From positions 4,154,001-4,218,000 of the forward strand of contig NZ_CP013926.1 in the NCBI RefSeq assembly GCF_001562115.1: a stretch of DNA of 64,000 nt, in the 5' to 3' direction. Positions 46,417 to 55,311 of this stretch are shown one piece after another (position 1 is the stretch's first letter; the number at the start of each line of letters is the position of its first letter). This DNA comes from Alteromonas stellipolaris (lineage in GTDB: Bacteria > Pseudomonadota > Gammaproteobacteria > Enterobacterales > Alteromonadaceae). The translations under genes and the position numbers were made by a program. Under the pieces are notes generated by a model that was not told the DNA's origin, ran no database searches, and was given only the letters and a program-made list of their open reading frames with translations.

Positions 46417-47018
46417 TAATCAGCTCCGGTGGCATGCATAAAGTATTGAGTAGCACCATCAAGAAGCATTTGAATGGCTATCATGACGAGGATCATCCCC
46501 ATTAGTCGTTCCATTGCAATAAGACCACGTTCGCCTAATAGCTTATGAAACACATTTGAAAACATCAAAATTACTGCACTTATTAACCATGAGGCGCCAA
46601 GCGCAAGTGCCCAGTCAGACATACGATCTGGGTTTTGGTTTGCCAGAAGAATGAGCGCCGCTAATGTTGAGGGCCCCGCAATCATTGGTATAGCCAGCGG
46701 CACCAAGAATGGCTCTTCGCCAACAGCGAGCCCACTAGGGTTACCTGCTGACGGAAAAATCATTTTAAGCGCAATCAAAAATAAGATAATACCCCCAGCA
46801 ATGCTGACTGTTTCTTGTTCAACATTGAGGAAATTTAACACCGACTGACCGCTAAATAGGAATAAAAACAAAATTCCTAATGCAAACAGTAATTCTCTGA
46901 TGAGAATCATTTGCCGTCTTCGAGGTTCTATCGACTTTAAAACCGACATGAACACAGGCAAATTGCCAAGAGGATCCATGATCAAGAATAACATGACGGC
47001 TGCTGACCAAGTATCCAT
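46416..47018 (-). CDS. yhgN: MarC/YhgN family inner-membrane protein
   Basis: This 200-residue protein has six predicted TM helices. The blocks LFLIMDPLGNLPVFMSVLK, SIAGGIILFLIALKMIFPSA and EEPFLVPLAIPMIAGPSTLA are those of E. coli YhgN. The transported substrate is not established. Confidence 0.93.
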   Translation of the reverse strand: MDTWSAAVMLFLIMDPLGNLPVFMSVLKSIEPRRRQMILIRELLFALGILFLFLFSGQSVLNFLNVEQETVSIAGGIILFLIALKMIFPSAGNPSGLAVGEEPFLVPLAIPMIAGPSTLAALILLANQNPDRMSDWALALGASWLISAVILMFSNVFHKLLGERGLIAMERLMGMILVMIAIQMLLDGATQYFMHATGAD

Positions 47019-47339
47019 TTTTTCTTATTCTCCAATAGCTTGCTAGTTATAACTGACAGCAAGAATATTTTTTATAATACCATTTTCTGCATTGTACAAA
47101 AAAGCATTCGTAATTTGTCAATTTTAGGCTTAAATATTAACTATAACGCTTTGAAACCGTTACGGACAAAAATACATCTAGTGCAAAGCTGTAAAATTAA
47201 GCTATTCTCATATTTCTGTATTGAGTCATTTTATTAATAATATGTACTTCAATAATTGAGCGCACCGAGGTATTGCAGCGGTAGCTGCGCTTACAACGAT
47301 AGTAAATTTAAAAACAAAATAACGTTGGGAACCAGCAGA
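47019..47339. other. Intergenic region yhgN / small HTH gene
   Basis: These 321 AT-rich bases hold divergent 5' regions. No clear operator, RNA or additional gene is seen. Confidence 0.4.
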
Positions 47340-47522
47340 ATGAGTTTGATGACTGTAAAAGAAGTAGCGGCCTATTTGGGTGTTCAGGAAGTTAGAGTAG
47401 AACGCTTGGAAAGAGAAAGCCTCTTGGTGGCAAAAGAAAAAGACACTGACGGCAATGCCTTGTTTGATAGCGCAGATGTAGAGCGTTACAAAGTGCTTGC
47501 TGAGCGCTTAGGCGGTATTTAA
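47340..47522 (+). CDS. Small excisionase/MerR-type HTH protein, 60 residues
   Basis: This short DNA-binding protein (MTVKEVAAYLGVQEVRVERL then FDSADVERYKVLAERL) consists of a single winged HTH of the excisionase/HTH_17 class. The start is set at the ATG at 47340; an earlier frame opening at 47256 has no support. No integrase or prophage genes are nearby, so it is more likely a small regulator than a true excisionase. Confidence 0.75.
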   Translation: MSLMTVKEVAAYLGVQEVRVERLERESLLVAKEKDTDGNALFDSADVERYKVLAERLGGI

Positions 47523-47602
47523 TTACCCGCAAACATTTATCTGTAAAGATAGACTGAATTAAGTGATGTCGCCACCTTAGAGTGGCGACATCCGTTTATG
47601 AC

Positions 47603-48904
47603 TTATTTAAAGTCTTGAAGCATTCTTGCAATGCTTCGAATTCCCTTGGCTGTTGCACCTACTGGCATTTCTGCCGTTGCGCCGCCATGATAAGCCGCCG
47701 CTAAATCTAAGTGCACCCATCCTTTTCCTTCAGGGTTTACAAAGCGTGATAAGAAGCCTGCCGCATTAGATGCACCGCCACCACCACCGCCTTTCATAGG
47801 TCGGCTGTTAGCGGTATCTGCAAAGGCAGACGGGCAACGTTCTGCATGAAAAGGTTCAATAGGCAATGGCCAAAAACGCTCATTTTCAGCGCTTGCTGCC
47901 GCAAGCATTTGTGAACGAGCATTGTCATCCATTGAAAATACGGCGTGATAGTCAGAACCTAGCGCTACCACTGCTGCCCCCGTCAAAGTGGCCGCATCGA
48001 TAATGAGTGGAGCGCCAGTTTCTGTTGCCGCCATTAGGCCATCAGCCAATACTAAGCGACCTTCCGCATCGGTATTGACGACTTCAACGGTCACGCCGTT
48101 TTTATAAGTAAGTACATCACCCAATTTATAAGCATGGCCACTAATTAAGTTTTCTGCACAGCATAAAATGAGCTTTAAACGCTTACTAATACCTTGGCTA
48201 ATGGCAAGGCCTAGTGCGCCGGTTACGGTAGCTGCTCCGCCCATATCACATTTCATATCAAGCATACCTTCACTTGATTTAATGCTGTAACCACCACTGT
48301 CGAAAGTTATTCCTTTCCCTACTAGAACCGCTTCAACGGGCGCATCAGGATCACCTGTCGGGTTGTAATCAAGCTCTAACATCACAGGGGGGCGTTCACT
48401 GCCTCTGCCCACGTTGTAAATACCTGTCCAACCCGCGTCTTTTAATTCTTCACCCACTGTCATGGTATAAGACACATGCTCTTTACCTAATTCAGACAAC
48501 CAAACTGCTGCACGCTGCGCTAAGGTTTCAGGGCTTAAATCTTCTGGTGTGTCGTTCACTAACTGACGGGTAAATAGTAAAGCTGCGTAGTTCTGCTCTA
48601 GCCACTGTTTATCGTCGTTATCGGCCCACTTGATAGTTGAAGGGTTGCGAGCTCGGGTAAAACTTAACGCGAAAGCCCATTGTTGTTCTTTGGTCCACTT
48701 GCCCGTTAAGGCCACTTCGGGAATGTTTAATCCATCAAGTTTTCGCGCGACTTGTTGAATTGTGCGCTCAAGCGCGCCACTGTCGCTATTATCGCCAATT
48801 GGCAAGTGGATTACTGCGCCATTTTCACTAAAAGAGAGCTTGGTATTTTCTCCCCACGCACTATTGGCTTTATCTGAGGATAAGCTTACGGTAAATTCTG
48901 CCAT
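47603..48904 (-). CDS. pepB: Aminopeptidase B (M17 leucyl aminopeptidase family)
   Basis: This 433-residue dimetal aminopeptidase has the metal-binding GKGITFDSGGYSIKS, DMKCDMGGAA and the signature NTDAEGRLVLADGL. The length and overall layout fit PepB (427 in E. coli) rather than the longer PepA. It acts on N-terminal residues of cytosolic peptides. Confidence 0.94.
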   Translation of the reverse strand: MAEFTVSLSSDKANSAWGENTKLSFSENGAVIHLPIGDNSDSGALERTIQQVARKLDGLNIPEVALTGKWTKEQQWAFALSFTRARNPSTIKWADNDDKQWLEQNYAALLFTRQLVNDTPEDLSPETLAQRAAVWLSELGKEHVSYTMTVGEELKDAGWTGIYNVGRGSERPPVMLELDYNPTGDPDAPVEAVLVGKGITFDSGGYSIKSSEGMLDMKCDMGGAATVTGALGLAISQGISKRLKLILCCAENLISGHAYKLGDVLTYKNGVTVEVVNTDAEGRLVLADGLMAATETGAPLIIDAATLTGAAVVALGSDYHAVFSMDDNARSQMLAAASAENERFWPLPIEPFHAERCPSAFADTANSRPMKGGGGGGASNAAGFLSRFVNPEGKGWVHLDLAAAYHGGATAEMPVGATAKGIRSIARMLQDFK

Positions 48905-49006
48905 TACGTTTTAATCCTTATATATTTTTGCGTTTCATTGCTGGGGTAGATGTTTAGTTCTAGCAACGCAATGCATGTAAATTTATGTCGTTATAGGCCA
49001 ATTGTT

Positions 49007-49708
49007 ATGTTTTTTTCGCCATCACTACTACGTGGCACCTTAATTAAACGCTATAAACGGTTTCTTGCCGACGTAAAACTTGAAGACGGCTCAATAGTCA
49101 CTGCGCATTGCCCTAATACGGGGGCGATGACAGGGTGCGCCGAACCTGGCTACACCGTCTATTTGAGCGAATCTGACAATCCTAAGCGAAAGTTAAAATA
49201 TACCTGGGAGCTTGCCCAAACCTTTGACGGCGATTTCATTGGCATTAACACTCACAATGCTAATAAATTGGTGGCAGAGGCACTAAATAACAAGGTCTTG
49301 TCTGCATTTTCTGATATTAATCATTGGAAAGCTGAAGTAACACCGCCTGGCGGTAATAGTCGTTTCGACTTTGCCTGCGGTCAAGGTGACACCCTTGAGT
49401 ATATTGAGGTGAAATCTGTCACACTGGCGCGGGGAAACCAAGGATTCTTTCCTGATGCAGTAACCGCTAGAGGTGCAAAACATTGTTTAGAACTTGCAGA
49501 ACTCTCTCAACAAGGTATAAGTACCTGCTTATTATTTTGTGTTCAGCATACGGGCGTGCATTCTGTACAAGTAGCGCGAGATATTGATCCTGTTTACGCC
49601 GACGCCGTACACACCGCGGTCACATCAGGAGTCAAGTTCCTCGCAGCAAGCTGTTCAATTGATGAACAAAAAATAGTTATAAATCAAACACTACCAGTAA
49701 ACGTGTGA
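49007..49708 (+). CDS. sfsA: SfsA family protein (sugar fermentation stimulation protein)
   Basis: This 233-residue protein has the family blocks RGTLIKRYKRFLADVKLEDG, HCPNTGAMTGCAEPG, the nuclease-like IEVKSVTL and FFPDAVTARG. Start at the ATG at 49007 aligns with E. coli SfsA (234 residues); an upstream ATG (48950) would add 19 residues that do not fit the family. SfsA has an OB fold plus a nuclease-like domain but no firmly assigned activity. It begins the sfsA-dksA-gluQ-pcnB-folK-panBC run. Confidence 0.95.
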   Translation: MFFSPSLLRGTLIKRYKRFLADVKLEDGSIVTAHCPNTGAMTGCAEPGYTVYLSESDNPKRKLKYTWELAQTFDGDFIGINTHNANKLVAEALNNKVLSAFSDINHWKAEVTPPGGNSRFDFACGQGDTLEYIEVKSVTLARGNQGFFPDAVTARGAKHCLELAELSQQGISTCLLFCVQHTGVHSVQVARDIDPVYADAVHTAVTSGVKFLAASCSIDEQKIVINQTLPVNV

Positions 49709-49925
49709 AAAATAGGTTGATTTTTTTCATTTCGCCTTCATATTTGCGCCTTGTTTTACTGGAAGTACGTGAAATACGTAAACTAGTAGCAGTGCTGACT
49801 TATAATCAATATCCTCAGCATAATAATTACATAGACACGAGCAATTGCTTGTAATGAACGACTTTGATTTAGTTAATCGATTCATTCAGGACAAGATGGA
49901 TGTCGTAGTGTAGGAGATGTGGCAG

Positions 49926-50375
49926 ATGCCAACAGGAAAAGAAACAAAATCCCTAGGGCTATTAGCACTAGCAGGATTGCAGCCGTACCAGGCTACCGCT
50001 GACGAAGAGTACATGGGCGAGCCGCAAATGGAGCACTTCCGTTTACTGCTTAAAGCATGGCGCAACCAACTTCGTGAAGAAGTTGACCGCACCGTTACGC
50101 ACATGAAAGACGAAGCAGCAAACTTTCCAGACCCGGTAGACCGCGCTGCGCAAGAAGAAGAGTTCAGCCTTGAATTACGTACTCGCGACCGCGAACGTAA
50201 ATTGATCAAGAAGATTGAGAAGACTCTTAAGCGTATTGAAGAAGATGACTTTGGTTTTTGTGACCAATGTGGCATTGAAATCGGTATTCGTCGCTTAGAG
50301 GCTCGTCCTACGGCCGATCTGTGTATCGACTGTAAGACCATGGCAGAAATCAAAGAAAAGCAACTACAAGGTTAA
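49926..50375 (+). CDS. dksA: RNA polymerase-binding transcription factor DksA
   Basis: This 149-residue factor works with ppGpp in the stringent response. The coiled-coil tip has [16 protein letters not shown] with the functional acidic residues, followed by the zinc finger CDQCGIEIG and CIDCK. The ATG at 49926 is chosen because AGGAG (49912-49916) lies 9 bases before it; the ATG at 49917 would have no spacing at all. Confidence 0.97.
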   Translation: MPTGKETKSLGLLALAGLQPYQATADEEYMGEPQMEHFRLLLKAWRNQLREEVDRTVTHMKDEAANFPDPVDRAAQEEEFSLELRTRDRERKLIKKIEKTLKRIEEDDFGFCDQCGIEIGIRRLEARPTADLCIDCKTMAEIKEKQLQG

Positions 50376-50391
50376 TAAACCTTCGTAGTAA

Positions 50392-50430
50392 GTTACACGC
50401 CTCATAGTATTTACTATAGAGGTGTGTAAC
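50392..50430 (+). other. Long imperfect hairpin between dksA and gluQ
   Basis: GTTACACGCCTCATAGTA (50392-50409) pairs with TACTATAGAGGTGTGTAAC (50412-50430) with one bulge and a G-T pair. No T-run follows, so it is more likely an mRNA processing or stability element than a terminator. It ends 13 bases before the gluQ ATG. Confidence 0.6.
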
Positions 50431-50443
50431 AGTATTTCTATTA

Positions 50444-51535
50444 ATGCCATCTAAAATCGACTCCTCACCTCAATATGTCGGCCGCTTCGCGCCTTCGCCG
50501 TCCGGGCAACTTCATTTCGGCTCTTTAGTTACCGCGCTCGCTAGCTACCTAGATGCACGCCATCACAATGGGCAATGGTTAGTTCGAATGGAAGACATTG
50601 ACGCACCGCGATGTTTACCTGGTGTCGACAGCGACATTTTGCTTACCCTTGAATGCCATGGCCTTCACTGGGATGGTAGCGTTTTATATCAACAACAGCA
50701 GCATACACGGTATCAGGCAAAACTTGATAGCCTACTAGCAGACAAATCAGCCTATTTTTGTGCCTGTACTCGCAAGCAAATAAAAGCAAACGGCGGGCAC
50801 GACAACCACTATTGTCGAGACCTAGGCCTAACCGCTCAGTCAGAAACCGAATCAGCATCTGATACCCGTAGCTTAGCAATACGATTAAAACTTGATTGCC
50901 AATTAGATGCCTTCGATGACGGTATTATGGGCGGTGTTGATAAAACAGGGGCACTATCAGTAGTGAATTCTGTAGCCCATTCAACATCATCTGGTTTAGT
51001 CGAAGCGGAACGCCACACAGTCAAACGCAGTAACAATAGTAATAGCAACGATGACTCAATAAGCGCAAGCAGAGTAACACCGTTAAGCACAGCACCAGAA
51101 GATGTAGTGATTAAGCGCAGCGATGGCCTTTTCGCCTACAATTTTGTTGTAGCGTTAGACGATGAATATCAGGGTGTAACAGACATTATTCGAGGCAGCG
51201 ACCTCTTAAATATCACCCCGCTTCAACGCGCTATTTATCGTTCATTGGGCTGCTATGTGCCAAAATATGGGCATATTCCAGTTGCTGCAGTGTCACCAGG
51301 GCGAAAGCTGAGTAAACAAAACCATGCAGCGCCTATTAACAACAAAAATGTGCTGGAAAATATCGTTAATGGCCTGTCTTTTTTAGGCCAAGGTGACTAC
51401 CACGCTAACGAATTTGAAGACGCCACACAACTGCTTACTATGGCAATATCGCGCTGGGATAGGAAATTAGTACCTAAAATAGCCGAAATTATTGTGGGCA
51501 AGCACGAATCCACTTATTATAGCCATCCTTTATAA
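50444..51535 (+). CDS. gluQ: Glutamyl-Q tRNA(Asp) synthetase with low-complexity insertion
   Basis: This 363-residue paralogue of glutamyl-tRNA synthetase attaches Glu to queuosine of tRNA(Asp). The class I motif is RFAPSPSGQLHFGS, the KMSKS-like loop is KLSKQN, and zinc ligands C106, C108 and C124 are present. E. coli GluQ is about 300 residues; the extra length is a Ser/Asn-rich stretch at about residues 165-219 between the FDDGIMGG and EDVVIKRSDG blocks. The insertion does not remove any known catalytic motif. Confidence 0.93.
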   Translation: MPSKIDSSPQYVGRFAPSPSGQLHFGSLVTALASYLDARHHNGQWLVRMEDIDAPRCLPGVDSDILLTLECHGLHWDGSVLYQQQQHTRYQAKLDSLLADKSAYFCACTRKQIKANGGHDNHYCRDLGLTAQSETESASDTRSLAIRLKLDCQLDAFDDGIMGGVDKTGALSVVNSVAHSTSSGLVEAERHTVKRSNNSNSNDDSISASRVTPLSTAPEDVVIKRSDGLFAYNFVVALDDEYQGVTDIIRGSDLLNITPLQRAIYRSLGCYVPKYGHIPVAAVSPGRKLSKQNHAAPINNKNVLENIVNGLSFLGQGDYHANEFEDATQLLTMAISRWDRKLVPKIAEIIVGKHESTYYSHPL

Positions 51536-51552
51536 CCTTCGGAGACTTCACC

Positions 51553-52950
51553 ATCATTCATCGTGTTTTCAATTCTGTTAAGCGAGCCTTTACTAAGGAA
51601 CATACCGCTGACAATGTACTAGAGCCTCGTGTTATGACTCGTGGGGAGCACGGCATCTCTCGCGAAGACGTGAGCCCTAATGCGTTGAAGGTCATGTATC
51701 GCCTTAACGGAGCAGGCTTCGAGTCTTATTTGGTCGGAGGTTGTGTTCGCGATATTTTGATGGGGCATGAGCCCAAGGACTTTGATGTGGCCACCAATGC
51801 CACACCGGAACAAATTAAAGGGCTGTTTAGAAACTGCCGTTTGATTGGCCGTCGTTTCAGACTAGCCCACGTTGTTTTTGGTCGTGAAGTGATAGAAGTA
51901 GCAACCTTCCGTGGCCATCACACCGAAGAGCCTGAAGCGAAAGAAGTACCGAAGAACAAAGCAGTGTCAAAGCGAGATGCCCACGGGCAACTGGTTAGAG
52001 ATAATGTTTTTGGTAGCATTGAAGAAGATGCCGAACGCCGAGATTTCACATTCAATGCCATGTACTACAGTGTGGCAGACTTCACCGTAAAAGATTTTGC
52101 AAATGGTCTAGAAGCGATTGAAAAACGTGAAGTACGTTTAATAGGCGACCCAGAAGTTCGTTATCGTGAAGATCCTGTTCGCATGCTTCGTGCTGTGCGT
52201 TTCGCAACCAAGCTTTCAATGCGTATAAGCAATGACACCGCCGCTCCTATCAAGCAGCTAGCGAGCTTGCTAAACAATATCCCGGCCGCTCGATTGTTCG
52301 AAGAAACCTTAAAGCTGTTCTTATCTGGTCAAGGTGAGAAAACCTTTATGATGCTTCGTGAGTACGGCTTGATTGCACCGTTATTTCCACAACTTGCACC
52401 GTTTATCGAAGACGAAAATAGTCGTGAAATGCAGTTTGTACGAAAAGTGCTGCAAAATACCGATGAAAGAATTAATAATGATCAACGAGTTACACCTGCA
52501 TTCTTATATGCTGCATTGCTCTGGTATCCGCTAGAAGAGCGCGCACAAATAATGCAGGCAGAGTCTGGGTTAAGCGCGCATGATGCATTCAACCTTGCGT
52601 CAACTGAAGTGATTGCGAAACAGACTCAACGCATTATGATCCCCAAGCGCTTTTCCACGGTTATTCGCGACATTTGGATTTTACAGCAACGCCTTCCTAA
52701 GCGTTTTGGCCGTCGTGCCTTTCAGCTGTTAACTCATCCTAAATTTCGTGCCGGTTATGATTTTCTACTCGTTCGCGGGCAAGTTGAGGGCGGAGCCCTA
52801 TTGGAACTTGCCCAGTGGTGGACGCATTTTCAGCACGGCGAACCTGGCAAGCAAAAGAAAATGTTAAACGACTTGCGTCGCCAAGAGGGTGATGGCCCCA
52901 AACCAAGGAAGCGTAAACGCCGCCCAGCATCGAGAAATACCGATGCATAA
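51553..52950 (+). CDS. pcnB: Poly(A) polymerase I, probable AUC/AUU start
   Basis: This polymerase adds 3' poly(A) tails that promote RNA decay. The nucleotidyltransferase block LVGGCVRDILMGHEPKDFDVATNATPEQ holds the catalytic Asp pair. The first ATG (51634) lies just before the conserved domain, but the frame is open upstream with codons similar to the E. coli N-terminus (HRVFNSVKR against TRVANFCRK). GGAG (51541-51544) is 8 bases before an ATC (51553) and 11 before an ATT (51556), and no ATG, GTG or TTG lies between. E. coli pcnB is known to start at AUU, so a rare start is likely here; 465 residues result. The C-terminus is Lys/Arg-rich. Confidence 0.93.
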   Translation: MIHRVFNSVKRAFTKEHTADNVLEPRVMTRGEHGISREDVSPNALKVMYRLNGAGFESYLVGGCVRDILMGHEPKDFDVATNATPEQIKGLFRNCRLIGRRFRLAHVVFGREVIEVATFRGHHTEEPEAKEVPKNKAVSKRDAHGQLVRDNVFGSIEEDAERRDFTFNAMYYSVADFTVKDFANGLEAIEKREVRLIGDPEVRYREDPVRMLRAVRFATKLSMRISNDTAAPIKQLASLLNNIPAARLFEETLKLFLSGQGEKTFMMLREYGLIAPLFPQLAPFIEDENSREMQFVRKVLQNTDERINNDQRVTPAFLYAALLWYPLEERAQIMQAESGLSAHDAFNLASTEVIAKQTQRIMIPKRFSTVIRDIWILQQRLPKRFGRRAFQLLTHPKFRAGYDFLLVRGQVEGGALLELAQWWTHFQHGEPGKQKKMLNDLRRQEGDGPKPRKRKRRPASRNTDA

Positions 52951-53440
52951 AGAGCACGTTTATATTGGTATTGGCAGCAACCTTGGCGACCCCGTTCAAC
53001 ACGTTGAAGACGCCTTTATTGCGCTGGGCTTGCTTGAAGGAACTCGGGTGCTTACGTGCTCATCGTTGTATTCTAGTAAGCCTATGGGTCCGCAAGACCA
53101 ACCGGATTACATTAACGCGGTATCCCTGATTGAAACGACCTTAGAGCCGCATAAACTACTCGGTGAGTTACAGCGTACTGAGCACGACTTTGGCCGAGAA
53201 CGTAAAGGGCAACGCTGGGGCGCAAGAACTCTCGATTTGGACATATTACTTTACGGTAGCCAAACTATTTCTACGCCTGAACTTACCGTGCCACATATTG
53301 GCATGTCTGAACGGGAATTTGTGTTAGTTCCTCTGTTTGAAATAGCCCAATCTATGGTTATGCCCGACGGAAAACCTATTTCACACTGGGTTGCTAAGTG
53401 CTCGCTTGATGGTCTTAAACGCCTGCGCGCTTCCATTTAG
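52943..53440 (+). CDS. folK: Hydroxymethyldihydropterin pyrophosphokinase FolK
   Basis: This 165-residue folate-synthesis enzyme transfers pyrophosphate from ATP to hydroxymethyl-dihydropterin. Motifs are VYIGIGSNLGDP, YINAV, RWGARTLDLDILLYG and PHIGMSEREFVLVPL. The ATG at 52943 overlaps the pcnB end by 8 bases and gives the family length; an upstream ATG (52889) lies within pcnB and is unlikely. Confidence 0.97.
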   Translation: MHKEHVYIGIGSNLGDPVQHVEDAFIALGLLEGTRVLTCSSLYSSKPMGPQDQPDYINAVSLIETTLEPHKLLGELQRTEHDFGRERKGQRWGARTLDLDILLYGSQTISTPELTVPHIGMSEREFVLVPLFEIAQSMVMPDGKPISHWVAKCSLDGLKRLRASI

Positions 53441-53490
53441 CTTCAAAATCCGTATAGTTCGCCCCATTATTCTTTCCCTGGAAGGTTGCT

Positions 53491-54285
53491 ATGAAGAAAA
53501 TTACCGTTTCTGGCTTGCTTAAAATGAAGCAAGCTGGCGAAAAAATTACCTCACTAACAGCTTACGATGCCAGCTTTGCAAAAATGTTTGATGAGCAAGG
53601 TATTGATGCACTGCTGATTGGCGATTCGCTAGGCATGGTACTTCAGGGAGAAAGCGACACCTTACCGGTTACCATTGAAGATATCGAATATCACACTCGT
53701 AGCGTAAGACGAGGCACCGAACGAGCCTTCGTATTAGCTGATATGCCGTTTATGTCCTACGCCACCCCAGAACAAACTTATGCGAACGCAGGCAAGCTAA
53801 TGGCTGCTGGTGCAAGCATGATTAAAATGGAAGGTGGAAGCTGGTTATGCGAAACCATTCAGGGTTTGAATTTGCGCGGCGTGCCTGTATGTGGTCATTT
53901 AGGGCTCACGCCACAGTCGGTTCACGTTTTTGGTGGATTTAAAATACAGGGCCGTGAAGCAGACAAAGCAGAAAAATTGCTAGCAGAAGCTAAAGCACTT
54001 GAAGCGGCAGGTATTCAACTACTAGTGCTAGAGTGCGTACCGTCCTCACTAGGTAAGGCCGTCAGCGAAGCGCTAACCATACCGGTAATTGGTATTGGTG
54101 CCGGAAATGATACTGATGGGCAGATATTGGTGATGCATGACATGTTTGGTATTAGCGCCAACTACATGCCGAAGTTTTCTAAAAACTACCTTGCCGAGAC
54201 GGGCGATATGCGCAAGGCAGTTCAGCAGTATATTGCAGAAGTACAAAGTGGTGCATTCCCGTCCCCCGAGCACAGCTTTGAGTAA
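53491..54285 (+). CDS. panB: 3-methyl-2-oxobutanoate hydroxymethyltransferase PanB
   Basis: This 264-residue TIM-barrel enzyme makes ketopantoate for pantothenate synthesis. It shows [10 protein letters not shown], the metal-binding [23 protein letters not shown] and the [10 protein letters not shown] block. It is followed 12 bases later by panC. Confidence 0.98.
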   Translation: MKKITVSGLLKMKQAGEKITSLTAYDASFAKMFDEQGIDALLIGDSLGMVLQGESDTLPVTIEDIEYHTRSVRRGTERAFVLADMPFMSYATPEQTYANAGKLMAAGASMIKMEGGSWLCETIQGLNLRGVPVCGHLGLTPQSVHVFGGFKIQGREADKAEKLLAEAKALEAAGIQLLVLECVPSSLGKAVSEALTIPVIGIGAGNDTDGQILVMHDMFGISANYMPKFSKNYLAETGDMRKAVQQYIAEVQSGAFPSPEHSFE

Positions 54286-54297
54286 CGAGGTTTAAAT

Positions 54298-55146
54298 ATG
54301 AAGGTTGTTGACGACATTGCGTCATTACGAAAACTAACTACTGAATGGAAATTCAGTGGCAGCACCGTTGGGTTTGTTCCTACAATGGGAAACCTGCACA
54401 ATGGGCACTTAAAACTCGTTAAACGCGCCAAGGCGAACAATTCCCGTGTAGTGGTAAGTATTTTTGTTAACCCTATGCAATTTGGTGCTAATGAAGATTT
54501 AGATGCATACCCGCGTACGATCAAAGAAGATAAAGCCAAGCTCATTGAAGCAGGTGTTGATGCCGTATTTTTACCCAGCGTTAGCGATATGTATCCCGGC
54601 GGTGTTGAGCACCAAACGGTAGTAGAAGTACCCGACATTTCGGATATTCTATGTGGTGCAAGTCGTCCAGGGCATTTTCGCGGTGTAGCGACGGTAGTGA
54701 GTAAACTGTTTAATATGGTTCACCCTCACGATGCTTTTTTCGGTGAAAAAGACTTTCAGCAATTACAGGTTATTCGCACCATGGTGCGCGACCTCTCTAT
54801 GGGCGTGACCATTCATGGCATTCCTACTGAGCGTGATGTATCTGGTTTAGCTTTAAGTTCTCGTAATGGTTATTTGACTGACGAGCAGCGTCATACTGCG
54901 GCTACCATTTACAGTGAAATGACATCACTAAAAGCACGCATAGAGGCGGGTGAGCGAAATTATGTAGCGTTAGCGGCGGACCTTGCAGATATCCTAACCG
55001 ATTCAGGCTTTAATAATGACTATGTGCATATAGTTAATGCCGAAAGCCTAAAACCTGCGAAACAAACCGATAAGCACTTGGTTATTTTGGTGGCCGCTTT
55101 TCTGGGTAATACCCGTCTTATCGATAACCTCCAAATACAATTGTAG
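54298..55146 (+). CDS. panC: Pantothenate synthetase PanC
   Basis: This 282-residue ATP-dependent ligase joins pantoate with beta-alanine. The HIGH-like TMGNLHNGHL and the block FFGEKDFQQLQVIRTMV are clear, and KMSKS is represented by LSSRN. panD, the usual source of beta-alanine, is not here; a PLP decarboxylase gene converges on panC instead. Confidence 0.98.
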   Translation: MKVVDDIASLRKLTTEWKFSGSTVGFVPTMGNLHNGHLKLVKRAKANNSRVVVSIFVNPMQFGANEDLDAYPRTIKEDKAKLIEAGVDAVFLPSVSDMYPGGVEHQTVVEVPDISDILCGASRPGHFRGVATVVSKLFNMVHPHDAFFGEKDFQQLQVIRTMVRDLSMGVTIHGIPTERDVSGLALSSRNGYLTDEQRHTAATIYSEMTSLKARIEAGERNYVALAADLADILTDSGFNNDYVHIVNAESLKPAKQTDKHLVILVAAFLGNTRLIDNLQIQL

Positions 55147-55183
55147 CGTCAGCTATAGCTAACAAGCTCTAACGCATACCCAA

Positions 55184-55213
55184 TAAAAAAGCCCTCGCAT
55201 TCATGCGGGGGCT
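55184..55213 (-). terminator. Terminator of the convergent decarboxylase gene
   Basis: Plus-strand AGCCCTCGCAT pairs with ATGCGGGGGCT across TC (11-bp stem). The run of A residues on its left becomes a T-run on the minus strand, so it best fits termination of the leftward gene; panC may use it weakly. Confidence 0.78.
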
Positions 55214-55311
55214 CTTAATGTAAAGCGTTCAAAATAAAGATTTCTATCTTCTGTTTTTCATATTCTGACGATATCATCATCGCAAGTATAATTTACGCCA
55301 ATGGTATTGAC

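Noticed and set aside
47040..47237. 65-residue frame upstream of the small HTH gene
   Set aside because: No ribosome site and AT-driven composition.
47340..47522. Prophage or integrative element suggested by the excisionase-like protein
   Set aside because: No integrase, attachment repeats or phage genes occur around it; flanking genes are core genes.
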